A stretch of 64,000 bases of DNA from Bacillota bacterium. Lineage in GTDB: Bacteria; Bacillota; Sulfobacillia; Symbiobacteriales; ZC4RG38. The stretch spans positions 62,001-126,000 of the forward strand of contig JAKKUO010000001.1 in NCBI GenBank assembly GCA_021890795.1. Direction: 5' to 3'. The notes beneath the pieces are model-generated. The model was not told the origin of the DNA. It made no database searches and worked only from the letters and a program-made list of their open reading frames with translations. A program made the translations under genes and the position numbers. Positions 23,463 to 32,564 of the stretch are shown here, piece by piece. Positions within the stretch are counted from its first letter, which is position 1. Each line of letters begins with the position of its first letter.

Positions 23463-26089
23463 GTGGCCATACCGGCGGCATGACCCCCATGTTCAACCAG
23501 TACCGGCAGTTCAAGGCCCAGTACCCGGACTGCCTGCTCTTCTTCCGCCTGGGGGATTTCTACGAGCTGTTCATGGAGGACGCGGAGATTGCGGCCCGGG
23601 AGCTGGACCTGGTCCTCACCGGCCGGGACGCCGGCGCGGTGGGCCGGGTGCCCATGTGCGGCGTCCCGTACCACTCCGCGGAGAACTACATCGCCAAGCT
23701 GATCGAGAAAGGCTACAAGGTCGCCATCTGCGAGCAGGTGGAGGACCCCAAGCAGGCCAAGGGGCTCGTCCGCCGGGAAGTGGTGCGGGTGGTCACCCCC
23801 GGCACCCTGGTGGAGCCCCGGCTGTTGGAGGAGAAGCGGAACCACTACCTGGCCGCGGTCTGCCAGGGGAAGACCGGCTTTGGCCTCGCCTACGCCGACC
23901 TCTCCACCGGTGAATTCGCCGCCTGCGAGCTCCAGGGCGCATCGGGGCTACGCCAGCTCCTGGAAGAGCTCGGGCGCCTCGAGCCCCGGGAGGTGCTCCT
24001 GGAGCCCGGCCTCGAGACGGCCCCGGGGATCACCGAGCCCCTGAAGCTCCAGGGGGCGGCCTTCCAGGCTTACGATGCGAAGGCCTTCCGCCACCCGGAC
24101 GCCTACCGCCGCCTCTGCGAGCACTTCGGCACCCATTCCCTCCGGGGTTTCGGCCTGGAGGAGCTGGAGCTGGCCACCCGGGCTGCGGGGGCGGTCCTCC
24201 AGTACCTCGAGGAGACCCAGAAGACCAGCCTCGGCCATATCACCGGCATCCAGGTCTACTTCCCCGGGGAGTACATGACCCTGGACCCGGCCACCCGCCG
24301 GAACCTGGAGATCACCCGGTCGATCCGGGACGGCAGCCGCAAGGGCACCCTCCTCTCGGTCCTGGACCGGACCGTCACCTCTATGGGCGGCCGGATGCTC
24401 CGGAGCTGGCTGGAGCGGCCCCTCATCCGCCTGGCGGACATCCAGGCCCGGCACGAGGCGGTGGCGGAGCTGGTGGAGAACCCCCTGATGCGGGCCGAGC
24501 TCCGGTCGCTTTTGCAGGACGTCTACGACCTGGAACGGCTGGCAGGGCGGATCGCCTACGGCAACGCCAACGCCCGGGACCTGGTGGCCCTCAAGCACTC
24601 CCTGGTGGCGCTCCCCTCCCTGAAGATCCTCCTGGGCGATGCCCGCTCCCGGCGGCTCCAGGAGCTGCGGGACCAGCTGGACATGCTCGACGACGTCCGG
24701 GACCTCATCGAGCGGGCCATCGACGACGACCCGCCCTACAACCTGAACGAAGGGGGCCTCATCAAGTCCGGTTACAACGCCGAGGTGGACCGGCTTCGCA
24801 AGGCCGCCCGGGAGGGCAAGGGCTGGATCGCCGCCCTGGAGGTCCGGGAGCGGGAGAAGACCGGGATCAAGTCCCTCAAGATCGGTTACAACAAGGTCTT
24901 CGGCTACTACATTGAGGTGACCCGGCCCAATCTCCACCTGGTGCCGGACTACTACATCCGCAAGCAGACCCTGGCGGGGGCCGAGCGGTTCATCACCCCG
25001 GAACTGAAGGAGATCGAGGAACAGGTCCTGGGGGCCGAAGAGAAGGTTGTCGCCCTGGAGTACCAGCTCTTCACCGAGGTCCGGCAGCAGGTGGCCAAAG
25101 AGGTGGCCCGGATCCAGGCCTCGGCCCGGGCGGTGGCGGAGCTGGACGCCCTGGCGAGCTTCGCCGAGGTCGCGAGCGCTTACGGCTACGTCCGGCCCGA
25201 GATGAACGACGGGGACGAGATCTGGATCAAGGACGGCCGGCACCCGGTGCTGGAGCGGGTCCTCCCCGAGGGCAGCTTTGTTCCCAACGACTGCCTCCTC
25301 GATACCCGGGAGAACCGGCTCCTCCTCATCACCGGGCCGAACATGGGCGGCAAGTCCACCTACATGCGGCAGGTGGCCCTCATCTGCCTGATGGCCCAGG
25401 CCGGCTCCTTCGTTCCGGCCGCCGAGGCCCGGCTGGGGGTGGTGGACCGGATCTTCACCCGGGTCGGCGCCTCCGACGACCTGGCCACCGGCCAGTCCAC
25501 CTTCATGGTGGAGATGACCGAGGTGGCCGCCATCCTCCACGCGGCGACCCGGCGGTCCCTCATCGTCCTGGACGAGATCGGCCGGGGCACCGCGACCTTC
25601 GACGGCCTCTCCATCGCCTGGGCGGTGGCGGAGTACATCGCCGACCCGGAGCGGCTGGGGGCCAAGACCCTCTTCGCCACCCACTACCACGAGCTGTGCG
25701 AGCTCGAGGGGCTGATCCCCGGGGTCAAGAACTACTCCGTGGCGGTCCGGGAGCGGGGGGAGGAGGTGGCCTTCCTTTACAAAATCGTCCGGGGCGGCGC
25801 GGACCGGAGCTACGGCATCCAGGTGGCCCGGCTGGCCGGGCTCCCCCGGGCGGTGATCGAACGGGCCCAGGAGATCCTGGCCACCCTGGAGCAGCAGGAG
25901 GGCCAGCGGCGCTCCCGGCGGGAGGCGGCCATGGCCCGGGCCCGGCAGCCGGTCCAGCTCACCTTCTTCGAGGCCCGGCCCCATCCGGTGGTGGAGGAAC
26001 TCCTCAGCCTCAACGTCATGGCCCTCACGCCGCTGGAGGCCCTCAATCTCCTCTACCGGCTCCAGGAAAAGGCCCGGGAACAGCGGTAG
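23459..26089 (+). CDS. mutS: DNA mismatch repair protein MutS
   Basis: MutS recognises base mismatches and small loops and recruits MutL. The 876-residue product contains the mismatch-reading motif FFRLGDFYELF near residues 30-40 (F-x-E), the connector, core and clamp domains, the Walker A GPNMGGKST at 626-634, the Walker B SLIVLDEIGRGT near 700, and a C-terminal dimerisation tail. The GTG start overlaps the mutY stop by four bases, with AAAGGGGTG as ribosome site. mutL follows 1.45 kb downstream, separated by two small genes. Confidence 0.97.
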   Translation: MSGHTGGMTPMFNQYRQFKAQYPDCLLFFRLGDFYELFMEDAEIAARELDLVLTGRDAGAVGRVPMCGVPYHSAENYIAKLIEKGYKVAICEQVEDPKQAKGLVRREVVRVVTPGTLVEPRLLEEKRNHYLAAVCQGKTGFGLAYADLSTGEFAACELQGASGLRQLLEELGRLEPREVLLEPGLETAPGITEPLKLQGAAFQAYDAKAFRHPDAYRRLCEHFGTHSLRGFGLEELELATRAAGAVLQYLEETQKTSLGHITGIQVYFPGEYMTLDPATRRNLEITRSIRDGSRKGTLLSVLDRTVTSMGGRMLRSWLERPLIRLADIQARHEAVAELVENPLMRAELRSLLQDVYDLERLAGRIAYGNANARDLVALKHSLVALPSLKILLGDARSRRLQELRDQLDMLDDVRDLIERAIDDDPPYNLNEGGLIKSGYNAEVDRLRKAAREGKGWIAALEVREREKTGIKSLKIGYNKVFGYYIEVTRPNLHLVPDYYIRKQTLAGAERFITPELKEIEEQVLGAEEKVVALEYQLFTEVRQQVAKEVARIQASARAVAELDALASFAEVASAYGYVRPEMNDGDEIWIKDGRHPVLERVLPEGSFVPNDCLLDTRENRLLLITGPNMGGKSTYMRQVALICLMAQAGSFVPAAEARLGVVDRIFTRVGASDDLATGQSTFMVEMTEVAAILHAATRRSLIVLDEIGRGTATFDGLSIAWAVAEYIADPERLGAKTLFATHYHELCELEGLIPGVKNYSVAVRERGEEVAFLYKIVRGGADRSYGIQVARLAGLPRAVIERAQEILATLEQQEGQRRSRREAAMARARQPVQLTFFEARPHPVVEELLSLNVMALTPLEALNLLYRLQEKAREQR

Positions 26090-26167
26090 CCCGGGCGGCT
26101 GGCGGCGCCTGGGCCGGAGGAGGCCGGCGCCTGCAGTAGCCCGGACAGCGGACGGCGCCGGGGCCGG
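26086..26167 (+). repeat. imperfect direct repeat after mutS
   Basis: About 31 bases starting at the mutS stop (TAGCCCGGGCGGC...) recur with a 50-base period as TAGCCCGGACAGC... . Most of the later bases, including GGCGCC and GGGCCGG, match. Confidence 0.5.
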
Positions 26168-26197
26168 CCGATGGACCTGTCAGAGGAGGGGTGGCCT

Positions 26198-26776
26198 TTG
26201 GAGACGACCCTCTGCCTGATTCGCCACGGGGAGACGGATTGGAACCGGGAGGGCCGGGCCCAGGGGCTGGAGGACATCCCCCTGAACGAGACTGGCCGGG
26301 ACCAGGCCCGGCGGCTGGCGGCCCGGCTGGCCGGGGAGCCCTGGACAGCCCTCTACTCCAGTCCCCTTTCCCGGGCTCTGGAGACCGCCCGGATCGTCGG
26401 CGCCGCCACGGGCCTGGCTCCCCAGGTGGAGCCCCTCCTGGTGGAGCGAAACATGGGCGCGATCGCCGGCCTCACCTTTGCGGAGCGGGAGGCCCGGTTC
26501 CCGGGGCTGCCCCTGGACGCCATCCCGGGGGTGGAGCCCCTGGCGGACCTGACCCGCCGGGCGCTGGCGGCGGTCGACCGCATCGCCCGCCAGCACCCCG
26601 GTGGGCGGGTGCTGGTCGTGGGCCACGGGGGGCTCTTCGGCGCCCTCGTCCTGCACCTGAGCGGCGAGGCGGTGCGCCTTCCCAACACCTCCCTCACGTG
26701 GCTTGCCGGCGTCCCGGGCCGCTGGCGGCTGGGGACGGTGGGTGACGCCCGCCACCTGGAAGGCAACGAGGGGTAG
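26198..26776 (+). CDS. histidine phosphatase (phosphoglycerate mutase-like) family protein
   Basis: The 192-residue product begins METTLCLIRHGETDWNREGR: the RHGETxWN motif with the catalytic phospho-accepting His. The second catalytic His is in VVGHGG near residue 145. Family members include broad phosphatases, CobC and cofactor-dependent mutases; the length (about 190-200) fits the small phosphatases rather than true mutases (about 250). The substrate is not identifiable. TTG 26198 is chosen because GAGGAGGGG lies seven bases upstream. Confidence 0.85.
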   Translation: METTLCLIRHGETDWNREGRAQGLEDIPLNETGRDQARRLAARLAGEPWTALYSSPLSRALETARIVGAATGLAPQVEPLLVERNMGAIAGLTFAEREARFPGLPLDAIPGVEPLADLTRRALAAVDRIARQHPGGRVLVVGHGGLFGALVLHLSGEAVRLPNTSLTWLAGVPGRWRLGTVGDARHLEGNEG

Positions 26777-26849
26777 GCCGGCGGGCCGCCGCCGGGCTGC
26801 GCGGAGCCGCCGGGCTGCCGGCGGACCGCCGCCGGGCTGCCCCAAGCCG

Positions 26850-26878
26850 CCGCCGTGTCCCGGCGGGTTTTCTTCCCC
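26850..26878 (+). terminator. terminator after the histidine phosphatase gene
   Basis: CCGCCG/CGGCGG pair around a 5-base loop (26850-26866) and are followed by GTTTTCTTCCCC. Several CCGCCGGGCTGC units precede it in the same gap. Confidence 0.5.
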
Positions 26879-26944
26879 AGGTGGTTGTGCGACAATGAAA
26901 CGTTAGAAGCAGGCGGATTCTTGTGCAAGGAGTGAATCGTACCC

Positions 26945-27415
26945 GTGTCCACCACCTGGCTGGTCATCATCATCGTTTTCGGTACCCTACTCCTGGCGGG
27001 GGTGATCCTCTGGTTCACCCCCTGGTTCCAGGTGCGGCTCTACGGCGCCAGGGTCGGCCAGATCGTGAAGAAGTACGACCTCCAGAAAAAGGCCGAGGCC
27101 CTGCAGCGGGTGCCCGATCCCACCCGGGCGAAGAAGCAACTCCAGGAACTGGCCAAGGCCTACGAGAGCCTGAACGCCGAGCTGGCGAAGATCAAGAAGG
27201 TGCCGCCCCAGGCCCGGGAGATCCACGAGGAGACCCTGGCCCTCAACCGCAAGGCCGCGGAACTCTACCGGATGGTCGCCACGGGGGGTTTCCGGCAGAA
27301 GGAGATCCTGCGGCGGCAGCAGGAGCTGCAGAAGATGGACCGGGCGCTGCAGGAGAAGGTGCAGGCGCTCTTCGGCGGGAAGAAGGGCGGCCAGCAGGTC
27401 GCCAAGAAGGCCTGA
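26945..27415 (+). CDS. membrane-anchored coiled-coil protein
   Basis: The 156-residue product starts at GTG after AAGGAG. Residues 4-24 are one hydrophobic helix (TWLVIIIVFGTLLLAGVIL) and the remainder is a highly charged, mostly coiled-coil cytoplasmic region (e.g. ELQKMDRALQEKVQALF) ending in a Lys-rich tail. No family is recognised. The topology (short membrane anchor plus coil) resembles small scaffold or division-associated proteins, but nothing specific supports that. It lies alone between mutS/phosphatase and mutL, flanked by terminators. Confidence 0.65.
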   Translation: MSTTWLVIIIVFGTLLLAGVILWFTPWFQVRLYGARVGQIVKKYDLQKKAEALQRVPDPTRAKKQLQELAKAYESLNAELAKIKKVPPQAREIHEETLALNRKAAELYRMVATGGFRQKEILRRQQELQKMDRALQEKVQALFGGKKGGQQVAKKA

Positions 27416-27430
27416 GTCGCCACGGTGGGC

Positions 27431-27468
27431 AGCCGGCCCGGAAAGGGCCGGCTCTCGGCGTCTCTTTG
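27431..27468 (+). terminator. terminator before mutL
   Basis: AGCCGGCCC and GGGCCGGCT pair perfectly around 5 bases (27431-27453), followed by CTCGGCGTCTCTTTGG, a modest T-rich run. Confidence 0.45.
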
Positions 27469-27495
27469 GACACCCTACCGGGGCTCTGGTAGAAT
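27466..27495 (+). promoter_or_regulatory. promoter of the mutL-miaA-hfq-tatA operon
   Basis: TTGGAC and TAGAAT are spaced by 18 bases, with TG one base before the -10 (TGGTAGAAT). It lies 47 bases before the mutL GTG. Confidence 0.45.
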
Positions 27496-27541
27496 CGAAG
27501 GCAGGTAGAACCAAGCAGGCTGCGAAGTTGGGGGAGTCAGG

Positions 27542-29548
27542 GTGCCCCGGATTCACGTCCTGGACGAGCGCACCGCCAACCAGATCGCCGCCGGCGAGGT
27601 GGTGGAGCGCCCGGCCTCGGTGGTCAAGGAACTGGTGGAGAACAGCCTGGACGCCGGCAGCCGCCGGATCGTCGTGGAAGTCGAAGGCGGCGGCCGGAGC
27701 CTGATCCGGGTGACCGATGACGGGTGCGGCATGGACCCCACCGATGCCCGCCTCGCCCTGGAGCGGCACGCGACCTCGAAGATTCGGACCAGCCAGGACC
27801 TCCTGCGGGTGACCACCCTGGGCTTCCGGGGGGAGGCGCTGCCCTCCATCGCCTCGGTCTCCCGGCTGGAGCTCCGGACCCGGGAGCACGGCGCCCTGAG
27901 CGGCACCCGGATCTACGTCGAAGGCGGCCGGATCGCCGCGGTGGAGGAGGTGGGCTGCGCCCCCGGCACCCGGGTGGAGGTCCGGGACCTCTTCTTCAAT
28001 ACCCCCGCCCGGCTGAAGTACCTCAAGAGCAACGCCACCGAACTCAGCCGGATCGGCGAGGTGCTGGCCCGTCTCGCCCTGGCCAGACCCGACGTCAGCA
28101 TCCGGTTCCGGTCCGGGCCCGCGGAGGTCTTTGTCACCCCCGGCAGCGGCGACCTCCTGGCCACCGCAGCCGCGGTGCTGAGCCGGGACCTGGTCCGGGC
28201 CCTGGTGCCGGTGGACTACCCCATCCCCGGCGGCCGGATCTGGGGCTATGTGGGGCTGCCCGCGGCGGCCCGGGCGAGCCGGAGCCTGCAGCACTTCTTC
28301 GTCAACCGCCGGCCGGTCCAGGCCCTGGCGGTCCGGTACGCCCTGGAGGAGGCCTACACCAACCTGATCCCCCAGGGGCGGTACCCGGTGGCGCTGATCT
28401 TTATTGACCTGGATCCGGCGGAGGTGGATGTGAACGTCCACCCCGCCAAGCTGGAGGTCCGGTTCCAGCGGGAGCGGGAGGTGCGGGGAGCCGTCTACCA
28501 CGCGGTCCGGTCCGCCCTGGGTGCGGCAACGGTGGTCCCGGTGGCCGGGGAGCCGGCAGCGCCTGGGGGCTCGGCCGCGGACGGGCCCGCCCCGGCCGGC
28601 CCAGGGCCGGCGGAAGGTCGGGAACCCCTCCGGCCCGGAGGCTCCGGAGCCAGCCCCGGGACCCCGCCGCCCCAGCCCGGCCGGGACTGGGTCCGGGCGG
28701 GGACCGGCATGCCTCCCTGGGCCCGGCCGGCCCAGGCCCGGGGCCAGACGGCCCTCTCCCTGGGCGGCGCCTACATCTCCCGGGACCGGGGGGAGGAAGA
28801 CCCGGCGGTGGCCTTCCTGGCCCGGGAGGCCGCCGCGGCCCTCTCGCCGGAGGCCGCCCCGGAAGCGGCCGTGGAGGCGGGCCCCGGTGCCCCGGGATTG
28901 CCGGAGGGGGCGGCTCCCCTCCTGCCCGGGGGAGCGCCGGCGGCGGACCTCCGGGAGCGGATCCGCAACCTCCGGCCCCTGGGGCAGGTGCACCAGACCT
29001 ACATCGTCTGCGATGGACCCGAGGGGCTTTACGTCATCGACCAGCACGCCGCCCACGAGCGCATCTATTTTGAGCGGAACCTCCGGGCGATGGCCGGCGC
29101 CGAGACTCCGGCCCAGCCCCTGCTCTTCCCCGTCACCCTGGAGCTTTCCCCGGCACAGTACGCCCTGCTGGAGGAGGTGGGGGAGGAACTCCGGCGGGCA
29201 GGCCTGGACGTCCGGCCCTTCGGCGGCCGGACGGTGGTGGTCCGCTCCGTCCCCATGGGGGTGGCCGAAGCCCACGCCGCCCGGTTGGTCCTTGACACCC
29301 TGGACCGGCTGGCGGAGGCGGGGTCCGGAACCCAGGTGACCCCCCTCGAACTCCGGCGGCGGGCGGCGGCAGCCCTGGCGGCCTGTAAGGCGGCGATCAA
29401 GGCCAGGGATCCCCTGCAGCCCGAGGCCATCCGGCACCTCCTGGCGGAACTGGCGGAGTGCGAACACCCCGGCCAGTGCCCCCACGGCCGCCCCACCATC
29501 CTGCTCTTCAGCATCCCGGAACTGGAGAAGAGGTTTGGCCGGACATGA
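27542..29548 (+). CDS. mutL: DNA mismatch repair protein MutL
   Basis: MutL couples mismatch recognition to strand incision. The 668-residue product has the GHKL ATPase domain (ANQIAAGEVVERPASVVKEL near residue 14, DDGCGM near 60, FRGEALPSI near 96) and a C-terminal endonuclease domain. The metal motif DQHAAHERIYFE around residue 500 and CPHGRP near 649 show that it is an endonuclease-type MutL, as expected where MutH is absent. The linker between the domains (about 330-470) is Pro/Gly/Ala-rich and long. The stop overlaps the miaA start (ATGA). Confidence 0.97.
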   Translation: MPRIHVLDERTANQIAAGEVVERPASVVKELVENSLDAGSRRIVVEVEGGGRSLIRVTDDGCGMDPTDARLALERHATSKIRTSQDLLRVTTLGFRGEALPSIASVSRLELRTREHGALSGTRIYVEGGRIAAVEEVGCAPGTRVEVRDLFFNTPARLKYLKSNATELSRIGEVLARLALARPDVSIRFRSGPAEVFVTPGSGDLLATAAAVLSRDLVRALVPVDYPIPGGRIWGYVGLPAAARASRSLQHFFVNRRPVQALAVRYALEEAYTNLIPQGRYPVALIFIDLDPAEVDVNVHPAKLEVRFQREREVRGAVYHAVRSALGAATVVPVAGEPAAPGGSAADGPAPAGPGPAEGREPLRPGGSGASPGTPPPQPGRDWVRAGTGMPPWARPAQARGQTALSLGGAYISRDRGEEDPAVAFLAREAAAALSPEAAPEAAVEAGPGAPGLPEGAAPLLPGGAPAADLRERIRNLRPLGQVHQTYIVCDGPEGLYVIDQHAAHERIYFERNLRAMAGAETPAQPLLFPVTLELSPAQYALLEEVGEELRRAGLDVRPFGGRTVVVRSVPMGVAEAHAARLVLDTLDRLAEAGSGTQVTPLELRRRAAAALAACKAAIKARDPLQPEAIRHLLAELAECEHPGQCPHGRPTILLFSIPELEKRFGRT

Positions 29549-30495
29549 GACCCCGGGTACTGGTGATCGCCGGCCCCACCGCGGTGGGCAAGACGGAGAC
29601 CGCTATCCTCGTGGCCCGGCGGCTGGGCGGGGAGATCATCAGCGCGGATTCCATGCAGGTCTACCGGGGCTTCGACATCGGCACCGCCAAGCCGACGCCG
29701 GCGGAGCAGCAGGGGATTCCCCACCACCTCATCGACATCCGGGACCCCCGGGAAGAGTTCAGCGTGGTGGAGTTCCAGACCCTGGCGGACCGGCTGATCC
29801 GGGAGATCAACGCCCGGGGGAAGCTCCCCATTGTGGTGGGGGGCACGGGGTTTTACATCCGGGCGACCCTCCGGAGCTACACCTTCGCCGAACTGCAGAC
29901 CGACGGCTCGGTCCGGGCGGCCCTGTATGCGGAGGCCGACCGGATCGGGGCGCCGGCCCTCCACCGGCGGCTGGCGGAGGTGGATCCCGAGGCCGCGGCC
30001 CGGATCCACCCCAACGACAAGCTCCGGATCGTCCGGGCCCTGGAGGTCTACACCCTGACGGGCCAGCCCATCTCCCGGCTGCAGCAGCAGGCGGGCGACC
30101 GGTACGACCACCTGCTGGTGGGGCTGCAGATGGATCGGGAGCAGCTGTACGAGCGGATCAACCAGCGCGTCGACCGCATGCTGGCCGCCGGCTGGTTGGA
30201 GGAGGTCCGGCGGCTCCTCGCGGCGGGGGTGCCGCCCCGCCGGGGACCGATGGCCAACCTCGGGTACCGGGAGCTGGTCGCCTACCTCCGGGGGCTGGCC
30301 ACCTGGGAGGAGACGGTGGACTGGATCAAACGGAACACCCGGCGTTACGCCAAGCGGCAGCTGACCTGGTTCCGCCGGGAGCCCGACATCCAATGGGTCG
30401 ACGCCGGCGCCGGCCCCGAGGCGGCCGCCGAGGCGGTCTGCCGGTTGGCAGCAGGGAAGTGGCCGGACCTCGTGGAAAAGAGCGGTAACGCCTGA
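29545..30495 (+). CDS. miaA: tRNA dimethylallyltransferase
   Basis: MiaA transfers the dimethylallyl group of DMAPP to A37 of tRNAs, the substrate later methylthiolated by MiaB. The 316-residue product starts VLVIAGPTAVGKT with the P-loop at about 10-17, followed by SADSMQVYRG near 36-45 and the DMAPP-binding PHHLID near 62-67. ATG 29545 overlaps the mutL stop; alternative starts inside mutL lack ribosome sites. It is followed by hfq, the same order as in many bacteria. Confidence 0.96.
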   Translation: MRPRVLVIAGPTAVGKTETAILVARRLGGEIISADSMQVYRGFDIGTAKPTPAEQQGIPHHLIDIRDPREEFSVVEFQTLADRLIREINARGKLPIVVGGTGFYIRATLRSYTFAELQTDGSVRAALYAEADRIGAPALHRRLAEVDPEAAARIHPNDKLRIVRALEVYTLTGQPISRLQQQAGDRYDHLLVGLQMDREQLYERINQRVDRMLAAGWLEEVRRLLAAGVPPRRGPMANLGYRELVAYLRGLATWEETVDWIKRNTRRYAKRQLTWFRREPDIQWVDAGAGPEAAAEAVCRLAAGKWPDLVEKSGNA

Positions 30496-30561
30496 TCGCG
30501 CCGGTGGACGGCGTTGGCGCCTGGGCCGCAGACGGGGAGAGGGACGGGGGAGGAAGAAGCC

Positions 30562-30816
30562 GTGACCAGGGGCGGTTCCACGCAACAAGATGCCTTCTTG
30601 AACTATGTGCGCCGGGAGGCGATCCCGGTCACCATCTACCTGGTGAACGGGTTCCAGCTCAAGGGCGTCGTCCGGGGCTTTGACCAGTTCACGGTGATCC
30701 TGGAGCACGAGGGCCGGCAGATGCTGGTCTACAAGCACGCGCTCTCCACCATCAGCCCCGCGCGGCCCTTGAGTCTGAGCAACATCCTGCAGCAGGAGCG
30801 GAACCGGGAGGAGTGA
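30562..30816 (+). CDS. hfq: RNA chaperone Hfq
   Basis: Hfq is a hexameric Sm-like RNA-binding protein. The 84-residue product has the Sm1 motif [20 protein letters not shown] and the Sm2 motif [11 protein letters not shown] with the YKHA signature (residues 57-60). The Gln of the proximal U-binding site is present near the start ([13 protein letters not shown]). GTG 30562 follows GGGGGAGGAAG. The short C-terminal tail is typical of Firmicutes. It is preceded by miaA and followed by tatA. Confidence 0.96.
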   Translation: MTRGGSTQQDAFLNYVRREAIPVTIYLVNGFQLKGVVRGFDQFTVILEHEGRQMLVYKHALSTISPARPLSLSNILQQERNREE

Positions 30817-30857
30817 CCCCGTCCGCCCCGTGCGTTGCAGCGAAGGGAGTGGCCTGG

Positions 30858-31256
30858 TTGTTTGGAGACCTGGGCTTTGGGGAGCTGCTGGTCATCCTGG
30901 TGGCCGGGCTGGTCATCTTCGGTCCCCAGCGGCTGCCGGAGGTGGGCAGGGCCCTTGGCACCGCCCTTCGGGAACTCCGCCGGGCGTCCCAGGAGTTGAT
31001 GACCGAAGTGGCGGAGGCGGCCCGGGACCTGGACGACCCGGGGCCCCGCCCGTCACACCGGCCGCCCGCCGGTCCCGCCCCGGACCCCGGGGCGCCGCCC
31101 CGGTCCCCGGAGGCCGACGCCGGGACCGCCTCCCGGCCCGATGGGCCGAGCGCCGGAGCGCCAACCCAACCGCCGGGAGCCAACCCCGGAGCGCCACCGC
31201 AACCGCCGGGAGCCGTTCCCGGAGCGCCACCCCAGCCGGAAAGCGACGGGCAATAG
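30858..31256 (+). CDS. tatA: twin-arginine translocase subunit TatA/TatB-like, Pro-rich tail
   Basis: The 132-residue product has the TatA architecture: a short N-terminal membrane helix (FGELLVILVAGLVIFG), the FGPQRLPEVGRALG hinge, and an amphipathic helix to about residue 60. The remaining half is a disordered Pro/Ala/Gly tail with a repeated PPGANPGAPPQ / PPGAVPGAPPQ unit. TatA forms the pore for folded proteins with RR-signal peptides. No tatC is in the window. TTG 30858 has GGGAG nine bases upstream; the GTG three codons before is too close to it. TatB is an alternative name, but Firmicutes usually use a bifunctional TatA. Confidence 0.85.
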   Translation: MFGDLGFGELLVILVAGLVIFGPQRLPEVGRALGTALRELRRASQELMTEVAEAARDLDDPGPRPSHRPPAGPAPDPGAPPRSPEADAGTASRPDGPSAGAPTQPPGANPGAPPQPPGAVPGAPPQPESDGQ

Positions 31257-31259
31257 GCC

Positions 31260-31300
31260 AGCGGCCCCCGTCCTCCCCGGTGGGGAGGACGGGGGCCGCT
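31260..31300. terminator. 19-bp perfect hairpin between converging tatA and AKR genes
   Basis: Nineteen bases starting AGCGGCCCCCG (31260-31278) pair perfectly with 31282-31300 around GGT. There is no T-run on either side. It is probably a bidirectional structure closing both converging units. Confidence 0.6.
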
Positions 31301-31327
31301 CGCGCGCCGGCGCCGGAGCCGGGCGGG

Positions 31328-32302
31328 TCAGGCCTCGGCGGGCTGGGCCATCCCCAGGGCCTCGTCGATGGCCTTCAGCTCCGCCTCGCCCAGCTTGACC
31401 TCCAGGGCCTTCACGTTCTCGTCGAGCTGCTCCGGCCGGCTGGCGCCGATGAGGGCGGCGGAGACCTCCGGACGGCGCAGGACCCAGGCCAGAGCCAGCT
31501 GGGCCAGGGTGATCCCCAGGTCCGCCGCGATGGGCCGGAGCTTCTCCACCCGCTCAGGCCAGCCCTTCTCGATCATGGACTGCACCCAACGGTTCACCTT
31601 CGGGTCTGCACCCCGGGAGCCAGGAGGCGGAGCCTGGCCGGGGCGGTACTTGCCCGTCAGCACCCCCTGGGCCAGGGGGCTGAAGACCACCAGGCCGATC
31701 CCCTCCCGGGCGCAGAGGGGAAGGATCTCCGGCTCGATCTTCCGCTCCAGCATGTTGTAGACCGGCTGGTTGACGGTGATGGGGTGCAGGCCGTACCGGT
31801 CCACCACCCGCAGCCCCTCCGCGATCTGGGCCGCGGTCCACTCGCTGATGCCGATGTAGAGGACCTTGCCCTGCCGGACCAGGTCGTCCAGAGCCCGGAG
31901 GGTCTCGTCCACCGGCGTCTCCGGGTCAAACCGGTGGCAGTACATGATGTCGATGTAGTCGGTGCCCAGGCGCCGGAGGCTCCGGTGGACGCTCTCGAAG
32001 ATGTGCTTCCGGGAAAGCCCCCGGTCGTTGGGCCCGTCCCCCACGGGCCAGAAGCACTTGGTGGTCAGAATGTAGGAGTGCCGGGGCACGTCCTTGAGGG
32101 CCTCACCAAGGAACTCCTCCGCGGCCCCGGGCCGCTCGCCGTAGACGTCGGCACAGTCGAAGTGGTTGATGCCCAGCTCCAGCGCCCGGCGGATGCAGGC
32201 CCGGGCTGCCTCCCGCTCGGTGGCGGTGCCGTAAGTGAGCCAGCTTCCCAGGGCGATGGCACTGGTCTTCAGGCCGCTGCGCCCGACCCGACGGTACTCC
32301 AT
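31328..32302 (-). CDS. aldo/keto reductase
   Basis: The 324-residue (alpha/beta)8 NADPH-dependent oxidoreductase carries the AKR tetrad: D and Y in CADVYGE, K in LTTKCFW and H in YCHRFDP. The cofactor region at the C-terminus reads ALIGASRPEQLDENV. Sequence features (long first helices, PLAQGVLTGKYRPG) place it near the AKR6/7-like and potassium-channel-beta-like group. Substrate unknown. The ATG at 32302 follows GAGAGGAG. A weak promoter (TTGCCA-18-TACCCT) lies at 32374-32345 on the minus strand. Confidence 0.9.
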   Translation of the reverse strand: MEYRRVGRSGLKTSAIALGSWLTYGTATEREAARACIRRALELGINHFDCADVYGERPGAAEEFLGEALKDVPRHSYILTTKCFWPVGDGPNDRGLSRKHIFESVHRSLRRLGTDYIDIMYCHRFDPETPVDETLRALDDLVRQGKVLYIGISEWTAAQIAEGLRVVDRYGLHPITVNQPVYNMLERKIEPEILPLCAREGIGLVVFSPLAQGVLTGKYRPGQAPPPGSRGADPKVNRWVQSMIEKGWPERVEKLRPIAADLGITLAQLALAWVLRRPEVSAALIGASRPEQLDENVKALEVKLGEAELKAIDEALGMAQPAEA

Positions 32303-32564
32303 CCTCCTGACTCCTCTCCCTGGCAAGATCTTCAGTCCACCCCCAGGGTACGGCATTCCCGGCCAGGTTGGCAAGGTCCCTCACCGGCCGCCGGGTTCAG
32401 CACCGGCTCCGGTCTGCCGGAAAGGCCCGGGGCAGCCGGCGCCGTGGACCGAGGGGGCGGCCCGCATCCGCCGGAGTCCCGGATAGGCCAGGGTTTTGTT
32501 CCGATGTATACTATTTTCGAACGACCGGCCCACAGGGGCGGCGACCCAGTCAGGAGGGATGCCC

